From Clostridia bacterium (GTDB taxonomy: Bacteria > Bacillota > Clostridia > UBA1381), in contig JAFODX010000197.1 in NCBI GenBank assembly GCA_017380475.1, forward strand, positions 1-8,451: a stretch of 8,451 nucleotides of DNA. Reading direction: 5' to 3'. How positions within the stretch are numbered: position 1 is the first letter of the stretch; every line of letters begins with the position of its first letter. The position numbers and the translations under genes were made by a program. This document shows positions 1-6,251 of this stretch, piece after piece. Below the pieces are notes generated by a model. The model was not told the DNA's origin and ran no database searches. It saw nothing but the letters and a program-made list of their open reading frames with translations.

Positions 1-922
1 CTATAACTGCACGGTTGAGTCTTTCATCAACAACTACGCCTATGTCAACAAAGTTTGAGCCTGCAACGTGTTTTGTTTCGGGCAGTTTTCCTGCATCCTT
101 GACACGTACAAAATACTCGTTTTTATAGAACTCCTTGTATGTATTCACAAGCTCCTCTGTCGTACACGGCTTTGTGAGGTTTACATATATTGTTGAAAGT
201 ATTCCTCTCTTCTGCGGAATAAGATGAGGTGTGAACGAAATCATAACCTCTTCGCCTGCCGCTTTTGAAAGTTCCTGCTCGATTTCTGATGTGTGTCGGT
301 GAGTTGCAACCTTGTACGCCTTTGTGTTTTCTGTGCACTCACAGAAATGTGTGCCAAGGCTTAAGCTTCTGCCTGCACCCGTAACGCCTGACTTTGCATC
401 GACGATTATATTTCTGCTATCGCCAAGACCCGATGCCAGCACCGGATAAGCACCGAGGATTGAACAGGTTGTGTAACAACCCGGATTACCTACAAGACGT
501 GCATCCATAACCTTGTCACGGTAAAGCTCGCAAAGTCCGTAAACTGATTCTTCCAAAAGTTCGGGTGATGAATGTTCACCGCCGTACCACTTTTCGTATA
601 CCTTTATATCGTCGTATCTGAAGTCACCACTCAAGTCTATAACCTTCAGACCTTTTTCTATAAGCGATGGGATTACATCCTTTGACGCTCCGTGCGGTAA
701 TGCAGTAAATGCCACATCGCACTGTGCAACTCTTTCCATATCAAGCTCCTCGCAGTCCATATCAAGAACGTGACTGAAATTCTGATACACGTCCGATATC
801 GGCTGACCGTCAAAGCTGTGTGAGCCTAACACCTCAAGTTTAACCTCCGGATGAGCGCTTAAAATTCTTACAAGCTCGATGCCTGCATATCCCGTTGCAC
901 CCAAAACTGCTACTTTAATCAT
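1..922 (-). CDS. argC: N-acetyl-gamma-glutamyl-phosphate reductase, C-terminus cut by window edge
   Basis: ArgC makes N-acetylglutamate 5-semialdehyde from N-acetylglutamyl phosphate with NADPH, the third step of cytoplasmic arginine (ornithine) synthesis. The frame is open from an ATG at 922 to the left edge and gives 307 residues. The family is usually about 345 residues, so roughly 35-40 are missing beyond the edge. Seen directly: an N-terminal Rossmann motif (VAVLGATGYAG), ALPHGAS near residue 95, LSGDFR, the catalytic cysteine in GNPGCYTT (Cys149), and the conserved HRHTSEIEQ histidine region. The start is fixed by GGAGGT at 931-936, 8 nt upstream. The gene has its own promoter and arginine-operator-like palindromes. 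Other arg genes (argJ, argB, argD) commonly follow argC in Firmicutes, but they would lie outside the window. The identification is very secure. Confidence 0.97.
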   Translation of the reverse strand, partial: MIKVAVLGATGYAGIELVRILSAHPEVKLEVLGSHSFDGQPISDVYQNFSHVLDMDCEELDMERVAQCDVAFTALPHGASKDVIPSLIEKGLKVIDLSGDFRYDDIKVYEKWYGGEHSSPELLEESVYGLCELYRDKVMDARLVGNPGCYTTCSILGAYPVLASGLGDSRNIIVDAKSGVTGAGRSLSLGTHFCECTENTKAYKVATHRHTSEIEQELSKAAGEEVMISFTPHLIPQKRGILSTIYVNLTKPCTTEELVNTYKEFYKNEYFVRVKDAGKLPETKHVAGSNFVDIGVVVDERLNRAVI

Positions 923-936
923 AAATATACACCTCC

Positions 937-954
937 GATGAATAATTATTCATC
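937..954. promoter_or_regulatory. ARG box-like operator 1 (perfect 18-bp palindrome)
   Basis: The 18 bases form a perfect palindrome with core TGAATAATTATTCA (939-952). This fits the known ArgR/AhrC consensus TGNATWWWWATNCA. It lies just upstream of the argC ribosome site, downstream of the predicted transcription start, where a bound repressor could block initiation or elongation. Binding by ArgR is inferred from the motif and from the nature of the downstream gene. Confidence 0.75.
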
Positions 955-968
955 ATTTTAACTTTTTA

Positions 969-982
969 TGCATAATAACGCA
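969..982. promoter_or_regulatory. ARG box-like operator 2
   Basis: TGCATAATAACGCA matches TGNATWWWWATNCA with one deviation. It starts exactly 30 bp (about three helical turns) from the core of operator 1. This spacing suits paired ArgR trimers on one face of the helix, as in other arginine operators. A weaker half-palindrome, TGAATAAAAAATGA, lies at 1039-1052, upstream of the -35 element. Confidence 0.55.
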
Positions 983-1000
983 TAATAAACCATTTTAAGT

Positions 1001-1029
1001 ATTGTATCACATTTACTTGTATTTGTAAA
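1001..1029 (-). promoter_or_regulatory. argC promoter (sigma-A type, extended -10)
   Basis: On the minus strand, TTTACA (1029-1024) is followed by a 17-bp spacer and TACAAT (1006-1001). A TG dinucleotide one base before the -10 makes it an extended -10. Transcription would begin near 994, placing both ARG-box-like palindromes in the initially transcribed region. Confidence 0.6.
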
Positions 1030-1096
1030 GAGCTATATTGAATAAAAAATGAATAATATACTGATTTTTATAAGTATAAAGCAACAAAAAACGTTG

Positions 1097-1792
1097 TTAT
1101 TCACTTATGATACCCGTAACATCCTTAACGCTGCAAATATTATACATATATTTCGCATCTTTTTTACTGCTGTCGCACAGATAAAAAGCCTGACCGGAAT
1201 TTTTCAGCATAGCTTTTTTCACCAGTGACTCGTCAATTGAAGAATCGGTAATATATCCGCCCTCGGTATATCCCCTGCTGGAAAAGAAAAATACATCTGC
1301 ATTTATGCTTGATATGAATTTTTCCGTTTCACTTCCCACATACGCAACAGAATGTGCAAGAAGCAATCCACCCGTACAGTAGTTTTTGACATTCGCCTCG
1401 CCCAAATTTATTGAAGTTTTAGGACTGTTTGTAATAACAATTATATCGTTAAACTTTTTCAGATACGGAACAATATGTGCCACAGTTGATGATGCATCAA
1501 GAAAAATAACATCTCCGTTATTGATATGCTCTGCCGCCTTTGATGCAATGATCTGTTTAGACTTACTGTTCTGATCCTCTCGAAACATCAGCGGAATCTC
1601 ACTCTCGGCAGTTTTTCTTAAAACCACACCGCCGTGAGTTCTTTTTACCTTCCCCTCGTTTTCAAGATATGTTAAGTCCCTGCGGATTGTCGGCGGACTC
1701 ACATAAAGTAACTCCGATAACTTGTTCACCGTTATTCTTTTTCTTTTTTCAAGGATTTTGATTATTTCCTCCTGACGTTCTATATTAAACAT
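1097..1792 (-). CDS. DeoR/GlpR-family transcriptional repressor of the divergent polyol-phosphate operon
   Basis: This 231-residue protein has the DeoR-family layout. An N-terminal winged helix-turn-helix (about residues 1-57) includes ERQEEIIKIL, VNKLSELLYVSPPTIRRDL and EGKVKRTHGGV. A DeoRC sugar-phosphate sensor domain (about 75-231) follows. Sensor landmarks are IFLDASSTVAHIVPYL (where relatives usually have D-x-GTT), a DESLVKKAM helix, and a YLCDSSK segment matching the usual ADSSKF-type motif. The ATG at 1792 has AAAGGA about 8 nt upstream. It is slightly shorter than the typical 250 residues. It is transcribed away from the dehydrogenase/epimerase operon, and both sides of the gap carry the same TTTGTTTTCG repeats, so autoregulation and control of that operon are inferred. 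Family members usually respond to a phosphorylated sugar, but the effector here is unknown. No strong terminator is visible before argC, which has its own promoter. Confidence 0.93.
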   Translation of the reverse strand: MFNIERQEEIIKILEKRKRITVNKLSELLYVSPPTIRRDLTYLENEGKVKRTHGGVVLRKTAESEIPLMFREDQNSKSKQIIASKAAEHINNGDVIFLDASSTVAHIVPYLKKFNDIIVITNSPKTSINLGEANVKNYCTGGLLLAHSVAYVGSETEKFISSINADVFFFSSRGYTEGGYITDSSIDESLVKKAMLKNSGQAFYLCDSSKKDAKYMYNICSVKDVTGIISE

Positions 1793-1804
1793 AGCACTGT
1801 CCTT

Positions 1805-1828
1805 TCATTTGTTTTCGTTTGTTTTCGT
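1805..1828. promoter_or_regulatory. Putative DeoR-type operator O1 (tandem 10-bp repeat)
   Basis: TTTGTTTTCG occurs twice in direct tandem (1808-1817 and 1818-1827), an exact period of one helical turn. It lies just upstream of the repressor's start codon and overlaps its ribosome-site region. TTTCGTTT-like elements are typical of DeoR-family operators in Firmicutes. An 18-bp stretch (1805-1822) recurs exactly at 1877-1894, in front of the divergent operon. Operator function is inferred from the repetition and position. Confidence 0.65.
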
Positions 1829-1849
1829 AATCACTCATATATAGTGATT
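1829..1849. repeat. Inverted repeat in the divergent intergenic region
   Basis: Arms AATCACT (1829-1835) and AGTGATT (1843-1849) form a perfect 7-bp inverted repeat around a 7-nt AT-rich centre. It sits immediately beside operator O1, in the expected leader of the repressor gene. It could be a second protein-binding site or a small RNA hairpin. Nothing in the sequence decides between these. Confidence 0.4.
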
Positions 1850-1856
1850 TTTTATC

Positions 1857-1862
1857 ATTATA
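1857..1862 (-). promoter_or_regulatory. Possible -10 element of the deoR-type gene
   Basis: The minus strand reads TATAAT here, 64 bp upstream of the repressor's ATG. No good -35 is found 16-18 bp further upstream. The -35 position would fall in 1879-1886, inside the O2 repeat, so repressor binding at O2 could close both promoters. This is a tentative call. Confidence 0.35.
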
Positions 1863-1873
1863 ACCGCCATTTA

Positions 1874-1902
1874 TTGTCATTTGTTTTCGTTTGTACTATA
1901 AT
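1874..1902 (+). promoter_or_regulatory. Promoter of the polyol-phosphate operon
   Basis: TTGTCA (1874-1879), a 17-bp spacer and a perfect TATAAT (1897-1902) make a strong sigma-A-type promoter reading toward the dehydrogenase. Transcription would start near 1909, leaving a leader of about 28 nt with AAAGGGGG as ribosome site (1924-1931). The spacer is almost wholly occupied by the operator-like repeat. Confidence 0.75.
1877..1894. promoter_or_regulatory. Putative DeoR-type operator O2 in the promoter spacer
   Basis: This is an exact 18-bp copy of the sequence at 1805-1822, starting 72 bp away from it. It contains one full TTTGTTTTCG unit (1880-1889) followed by TTTGT. It lies between the -35 and -10 elements of the operon promoter, where a bound repressor would exclude RNA polymerase. 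Two sites about seven helical turns apart could also allow looping. Function is inferred. Confidence 0.65.
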
Positions 1903-1936
1903 AACACACAACACCGAAAATGTAAAGGGGGATTTT

Positions 1937-2947
1937 ATGAAAAAAACATCGAAATCTGCAAACTTATATGCAGTAAACGATTTGAGATATGAAGACATAG
2001 CTGTCAGCGAATGCAAAGACGATGAAGTTCTTGTCGAGGTTAAGAGCTGTGGTGTATGCGGAAGTGATATTGACCGTGTTTATAAAAAAGGAACGTATCA
2101 CTTCCCGACAGTAATCGGACACGAGTTTTCGGGCAAAGTTGTTTATGATCCGAAAAATGAGCTGACCGGCAAAAAAGCGGTTATATTTCCGCTTCTGCCG
2201 TGTTTTGGATGTGAAAGTTGTAAAAAGGGCAGTTACGCAACGTGCGAAAACTACGACTATTACGGCTCACGCCGTGATGGCGGTATGACAGAATATATCG
2301 CAGTAAAGAGATGGAACATCGTTCTTATGCCTGACAATCTCTCATATGACGAGGGTGCAATGTGCGAACCCGTATCGGTTGCACGTCACGCAATTTCAAA
2401 GCTCAATATTGAAAAAGGCGACAACGTATTTATCTCAGGAGCAGGCCCTATCGGACTTATCGCAGGCGGTTGGGCAAAACAGCAGGGTGCAGAAAATGTA
2501 TATTACATAGACATTGACGAAAGAAAAATTGAATTTGCAAAGACACTCGGATTCTTCGAATATACAGAGGATGTCACGATTGACTGCGTGCTTGAAGGCA
2601 CAGGGCACAGTGATGCGATAAAGGCATGCCTTGAAGCAGTAAAACCGCAGGGACGTGTGGTTTTGATGGGTAACCCGTCAGGTGATGTGACAATGACGCA
2701 AAACACATACTGGTGTATTCTGAGGAAAGAGCTGAAGCTGTCGGGAACGTGGAACTCATCTTATAACGATGTGGTTAATGACTGGAAAGAAAGCCTTAAG
2801 GCAATGTCTGAGGGCAAGCTTGATGTAAAACCGCTTATAACCCACCGTTTCCCGCTATCGCAGTGTAATGAGGCTCTTGAAATGATGAAGAACAGAACAG
2901 AATTTTATAATAAGGTCATTTTAAAAATGAATGAGGATGAGAACTGA
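1937..2947 (+). CDS. GatD-like zinc-dependent polyol-phosphate dehydrogenase (MDR family)
   Basis: This 336-residue cytoplasmic medium-chain dehydrogenase probably oxidises an alditol phosphate to a ketose phosphate with NAD. It most resembles galactitol-1-phosphate 5-dehydrogenase in the stretch from PLLPCFGC to GSRRDGGMTEY. Catalytic zinc ligands are likely Cys41 (CGVCGSD), His62/Glu63 (GHEFSG) and Glu144 (CEPVSV). The structural zinc site is Cys89, 92, 95 and 103. The nucleotide fold begins at GAGPIGL (168-174), and the acidic YYIDID after beta-2 favours NAD over NADP. The start at 1937 is chosen for AAAGGGGG upstream. A longer reading from GTG at 1844 would run through the operator and promoter. 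It is compact for the family, with short loops after His62 and in the cofactor domain. It is followed one base later by the epimerase. Galactitol, arabitol, ribitol or allitol phosphates are all possible substrates, and the sequence does not decide. Confidence 0.85.
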   Translation: MKKTSKSANLYAVNDLRYEDIAVSECKDDEVLVEVKSCGVCGSDIDRVYKKGTYHFPTVIGHEFSGKVVYDPKNELTGKKAVIFPLLPCFGCESCKKGSYATCENYDYYGSRRDGGMTEYIAVKRWNIVLMPDNLSYDEGAMCEPVSVARHAISKLNIEKGDNVFISGAGPIGLIAGGWAKQQGAENVYYIDIDERKIEFAKTLGFFEYTEDVTIDCVLEGTGHSDAIKACLEAVKPQGRVVLMGNPSGDVTMTQNTYWCILRKELKLSGTWNSSYNDVVNDWKESLKAMSEGKLDVKPLITHRFPLSQCNEALEMMKNRTEFYNKVILKMNEDEN

Positions 2948-2948
2948 T

Positions 2949-3617
2949 ATGGATAAAAAGATTTCAGTATCAATTATGTGTGTTGATTTTTTCAAGCTTG
3001 AGGAATGTATAAAAACACTTGAAGAACAATGTATTGACCTGATTCACGTTGATATTATGGACGGTAGCCTTGTACCGAACTTCACACTCGGAACAGATTT
3101 TGTGAAGGCGCTGAAAGCAAATACAACCATTCCGCTTGATATCCACCTTATGGTTGAAAACCCGGAAAACAAGCTTGACTGGTTCAAGTTTGGCGAGGGT
3201 GATTATGTATCGGTACATTACGAAACCGCAAAGCACTTACATAAAGCAATAACGGCAATAAAAGCTAAAGGTGCGAAGGCTATGGTTGCCATAAATCCTG
3301 CCACACCCATATGCGTGCTTGATGATATTCTTTCAGATATTGATGCGGTTCTCATTATGACGGTTAACCCCGGTTTTGCCGGTCAGAAGCTGATACCGTC
3401 GACTCTTACAAAAATAAAGAAATTACGCGAGTATCTCGACAGTAACGGTTTTAATGATATTGAGATACAGGTTGACGGAAACGTAAGCTTTGAAAATGCG
3501 AAGCTGATGAACGAAGCCGGTGCAAACATATTCGTTGCCGGAACATCAAGCGTTTTCTCAAAGGATAATACAGTAGAAGAAAACACAAAGTGTTTGAAGA
3601 ATATAATAAATTCATAA
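2949..3617 (+). CDS. Ribulose-phosphate 3-epimerase family protein, allulose-6-phosphate epimerase-like
   Basis: This 222-residue TIM-barrel protein epimerises a ketose phosphate at C3. The family's metal and acid-base residues are present: His33 and Asp35 (HVDIMDG), His66 (DIHLMV) and Asp176 (VDGNVS). So are Ser8, the phosphate-binding loop NPGFAGQ (140-146) and AGTSSVF (197-203). Several features lean toward AlsE (D-allulose-6-phosphate 3-epimerase) over housekeeping Rpe: SIMCVDFFKLEE in place of PSILSADF, GFAGQ in place of GFGGQ, and GTSSVF in place of GSAIF. The start at 2949 is preferred because it matches family N-termini and lies one base after the dehydrogenase stop (TGATATG), implying coupled translation. 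In-frame ATGs at 2931 and 2937 would add six or four residues overlapping the upstream gene. A stem-loop covers its stop codon. Whether the substrate is ribulose 5-phosphate or allulose 6-phosphate is unsettled. Confidence 0.85.
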   Translation: MDKKISVSIMCVDFFKLEECIKTLEEQCIDLIHVDIMDGSLVPNFTLGTDFVKALKANTTIPLDIHLMVENPENKLDWFKFGEGDYVSVHYETAKHLHKAITAIKAKGAKAMVAINPATPICVLDDILSDIDAVLIMTVNPGFAGQKLIPSTLTKIKKLREYLDSNGFNDIEIQVDGNVSFENAKLMNEAGANIFVAGTSSVFSKDNTVEENTKCLKNIINS

Positions 3618-3655
3618 AATAAAAGCTGTTGCAATTGCAACAGCTTTTATTTTAT
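3614..3655. terminator. Bidirectional terminator containing both stop codons
   Basis: This is a perfect 42-nt palindrome (21-bp arms, centre AATT). The GC-richer core GCTGTTGC/GCAACAGC is flanked by A-tracts on the 5' side and T-tracts on the 3' side on both strands. That is the layout of a convergent, two-way intrinsic terminator. The epimerase TAA (3615-3617) and the galT TAA (3652-3654, minus strand) are symmetric partners within the two arms. Confidence 0.9.
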
Positions 3656-5145
3656 ACTTGTGCCATAAATCTGTCAAATGCCGCCATACCTTCATCTGTA
3701 CGCTTATACACACCGGCGTGTGAAAGCACTTCGACAAACACTTTTCCGACTTCTTCACGGAGAATATTCTCTACATTGTCCACATTAAGTTCAGGATGAT
3801 TCTTCTTTACTTCCTCTGCCCATTCCTTATGCGATGCAGTAAGTTCATTCTCTGACATATCCTTACCCGAAAGCAATGCATCTGCTACCGCTTCAAGCTC
3901 TTCTACAAGTCTTGCAGGTAATACCGCAAGTCCCATAACCTCAATAAGACCGATGTTTTCTTTCTTTATATGATGCAACTCTGCGTGCGGATGATATACA
4001 CCCAACGGATGCTCATCGGTTGTGATATTGTTACGCAGAACGAGGTCCATAACAAGCTTATCTCCCTCAAAGCTTGCAATCGGTGTTATTGTGTTATGCG
4101 GTGTACCGTCAGTTTCTGCGAATATGAACGCAGATTCATCTGTATACTTACGCCACGATTTCAATATTCTGTCTGAAAGCCCGATGATTTTTTCTGTACT
4201 CTCACTCTTGAGCCTTATTACAGACATCGGCCATTTAAGACGTGAAATCTCAACATCCGAAAAACCGTCAATTTCGTATTTCTTTTCGCTCTCTGCTCTG
4301 TGCATTGCAAAGGTGTAGTTACCGCCCTGAAAATGCTCGTGGCTTAAAATTGAACCGCCGACAATCGGCAAATCTGCATTTGAGCCTACTATATAGTGAT
4401 TGAACTTTGACACAAAGTCAAGCAGTTTTCCGAACACCTCACGGTTTATTGTCATAGGTGTATGTTTCGAGTTAAGTATTATGCAATGTTCATTGTAATA
4501 AACATACGGTGAATATTGAAATCCCCATTTCTCACCGCAGATATCTATAGGTATAATTCTGTGGTTCTGACGTGCAGGATGGTTTACTCTGCCGCCGTAA
4601 CCTTCATTTTCAACACATAACTGACACGCAGGATATGATGATGCCTTCTGCAGTTTTGCCGCCGCAATCGCTTTGGGGTCTTTTTCAGGTTTTGAACGGT
4701 TTATAGTTATGTCAATAACTCCGAACTCTGAATCAACCGTCCATTTTATGTCCCTTGCAACACGCTCACGGCGTATGTAGTTACTGTCACAGGACAGCTT
4801 ATAGAAATAGTCTGTTGCTTCTTTCGGTGATTTCTCATAAAGGTTATAAAACGTATCAATCACAGTCGACGGAAACGGAGTAAGTGTTTCCATTATTTCC
4901 GTATCAAATATGTCCCTGTAAACGATACTGTCACTCTCAAGCATACCGTTTACTACAGCATAATCGGTTATTGCATCAAGAATTTCTTCAAGTGTTTCTG
5001 CTGTATCAACCGCATCGCTTTCTTCATAATCGTCAAGTCCCAGCTTTGTAAGAAGTCTGTTTCTCACAAAGAATTTATCGGCTTCTTTTATAAGCCCTGT
5101 TCTTATTCCATACTCTACAAGAGCGTCAATTTTATTATATATCAT
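3652..5145 (-). CDS. galT: UDP-glucose-hexose-1-phosphate uridylyltransferase, class II (Firmicutes type)
   Basis: GalT swaps UMP between UDP-glucose and galactose 1-phosphate in the Leloir pathway. The 497-residue length and N-terminal helical region (ALVEYGIRTGLI) are those of the long class II enzyme found in Firmicutes, unlike the roughly 350-residue E. coli type. The active-site motif is SHEHFQGG, with His269-Glu-His271; the second histidine is the likely nucleophile that carries UMP (by analogy with HPH of class I). A CQLC pair lies at 174-177. The ATG at 5145 has GGGAG (5156-5160) 10 nt upstream. A closer GGAG lies only 2 nt away and is probably irrelevant. The gene has its own promoter and terminators on both sides, so it appears monocistronic. 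No galK or galE is within the window. Confidence 0.95.
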   Translation of the reverse strand: MIYNKIDALVEYGIRTGLIKEADKFFVRNRLLTKLGLDDYEESDAVDTAETLEEILDAITDYAVVNGMLESDSIVYRDIFDTEIMETLTPFPSTVIDTFYNLYEKSPKEATDYFYKLSCDSNYIRRERVARDIKWTVDSEFGVIDITINRSKPEKDPKAIAAAKLQKASSYPACQLCVENEGYGGRVNHPARQNHRIIPIDICGEKWGFQYSPYVYYNEHCIILNSKHTPMTINREVFGKLLDFVSKFNHYIVGSNADLPIVGGSILSHEHFQGGNYTFAMHRAESEKKYEIDGFSDVEISRLKWPMSVIRLKSESTEKIIGLSDRILKSWRKYTDESAFIFAETDGTPHNTITPIASFEGDKLVMDLVLRNNITTDEHPLGVYHPHAELHHIKKENIGLIEVMGLAVLPARLVEELEAVADALLSGKDMSENELTASHKEWAEEVKKNHPELNVDNVENILREEVGKVFVEVLSHAGVYKRTDEGMAAFDRFMAQV

Positions 5146-5178
5146 TTCTCCACATCTCCCGATATATTTTCCGCGATT

Positions 5179-5207
5179 ATTTTACCACAATTTCTCATTG
5201 TTGTAAA
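5179..5207 (-). promoter_or_regulatory. galT promoter
   Basis: On the minus strand, TTTACA (5207-5202), a 17-bp spacer and TAAAAT (5184-5179) with a preceding TG (extended -10) lie about 35-60 bp upstream of galT. The spacer holds a small inverted repeat, ACAAT-TTCTC-ATTGT (plus-strand 5187-5201), which could be an operator. That role is speculative. Confidence 0.6.
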
Positions 5208-5220
5208 TAGGGGACATATA

Positions 5221-5255
5221 AAAATCCACTTTTGCACAATGCGAAAGTGGATTTT
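5221..5255 (-). terminator. Terminator of the rpmH-jag operon
   Basis: Twelve-base perfect arms (5221-5232 and 5244-5255) continue as a G-U pair and two G-C pairs around a 5-nt loop. On the minus strand the stem is followed by TTTTTATA. It lies 51 bp after the jag stop and before the galT promoter, insulating galT. T-tracts on the plus strand also make it symmetric, though no plus-strand gene points into it. Confidence 0.85.
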
Positions 5256-5306
5256 ATAATTTTTTTGTTGTTTTTAACGGTCTGTGCCAAATACAGTAAC
5301 CGCAGA

Positions 5307-6251
5307 TCAATCTTTTGAGTGAGCTGCTAAATACTCCTCAAAGTTCTTGTACTCTGCCTTATGCTGCTGCGGCTTGAAATCAGCCTTGTAAGTAACTGTG
5401 CTTGATGCTGTTTCTTCTGCATCATCAGCTACTGTACTGTCTGCAGCAGGCTTTGTCTCGCTCTTCTTGTATCCGCTACGCTTATTGTACGGCTTCGGAT
5501 TTTTCGGAGCGATTACTACCTTTCTGTACGGTTCCTGACCGATTGAGAAAGTTGTTACATCCTCGTTATCCTGAAGATTTGAGTGAATAATACGTCTCTC
5601 ATACGGATTCATCGGCTCAAGTGCAAACTTCTTGCCTGTACGTGCAACCTTTGCTGCAAGACGGTTTGCAAGTGCACAAAGTACCTCTTCACGTTTTTCA
5701 CGATAGTTCTCTGTGTCGATTGAAATCTTTATATAATCCTCTGATTTCTGATTTACCACCAAAGATGTGAGATACTGCAAGCTGTCAAGTGTGTCACCAC
5801 GCTTGCCGATAACAACACCCATATTATCACCCTCAAGGTTTACCTCTACGATGTCCTCTTTGAGTTCTGCTGTTACCTCTACCTCAAGACCCATTGCATT
5901 AAGAACGTCCTTTATGAAGTTCTTTGCATTCTCTGCCGGCGAGTCTGAATTATAAACTCCACCGCTTGTTTTTACCTTTTTCGGTTTTGCCGGTGCCTTT
6001 TCTGCCTTTTCAGCTTTTACAGCTTTTGCAGGCTTATCAGCTTTCTGCTTTTTCTCTGCTTTTTTAGCTGTTACTTTAACTATTGCATCCTTTGCACCTA
6101 TGCCCAGAAAACCCTTTGACGGCTCCTGAACTATTTCTATTTCTGCATTTTCCTTTTCTATACCAAGCTCGGTTAAGGCAAGCTCTACTGCCTCGTCAAT
6201 GCTTTTTGCCTTTTTTTCCGTGCTGAGTGCGTTTTTCGGGAACTTTGACAA
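5307..6251 (-). CDS. khpB: RNA-binding protein KhpB/Jag (Jag-N, KH, R3H domains)
   Basis: Jag/KhpB is a cytoplasmic RNA-binding protein that partners with KhpA and is tied to cell-envelope and division control in Gram-positives. From a TTG start at 6251 it has 314 residues: Jag-N domain (about 10-60, ending GFLGIGAKDA), a Lys/Ala-rich linker (about 63-97), a KH domain with the GKRG loop (149-152), an R3H domain with Arg219-x3-His223 (ERRIIH), and a charged tail. It is longer than typical 200-260-residue homologues because of the linker and tail. TTG at 6251 is chosen because GGGGAGG (6258-6264) is 6 nt upstream. A second in-frame TTG at 6275 gives 322 residues but lacks a ribosome site. Either way the gene begins inside yidC. 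It is the last gene of the operon. Confidence 0.92.
   Translation of the reverse strand: MSKFPKNALSTEKKAKSIDEAVELALTELGIEKENAEIEIVQEPSKGFLGIGAKDAIVKVTAKKAEKKQKADKPAKAVKAEKAEKAPAKPKKVKTSGGVYNSDSPAENAKNFIKDVLNAMGLEVEVTAELKEDIVEVNLEGDNMGVVIGKRGDTLDSLQYLTSLVVNQKSEDYIKISIDTENYREKREEVLCALANRLAAKVARTGKKFALEPMNPYERRIIHSNLQDNEDVTTFSIGQEPYRKVVIAPKNPKPYNKRSGYKKSETKPAADSTVADDAEETASSTVTYKADFKPQQHKAEYKNFEEYLAAHSKD

Noticed and set aside
1060..1096. Possible terminator after the deoR-type gene
   Set aside because: Only a 4-5 bp AT-rich stem (CAAC/GTTG) can form, with T's mostly in the loop; too weak to call.
1844..1936. N-terminal extension of the dehydrogenase from a GTG at 1844
   Set aside because: It would translate the operator and promoter; AAAGGGGG at 1924-1931 and family alignment place the start at 1937.
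4022..4318. 98-codon plus-strand frame inside galT
   Set aside because: It is antisense to well-conserved galT coding sequence and has no ribosome site or family features.
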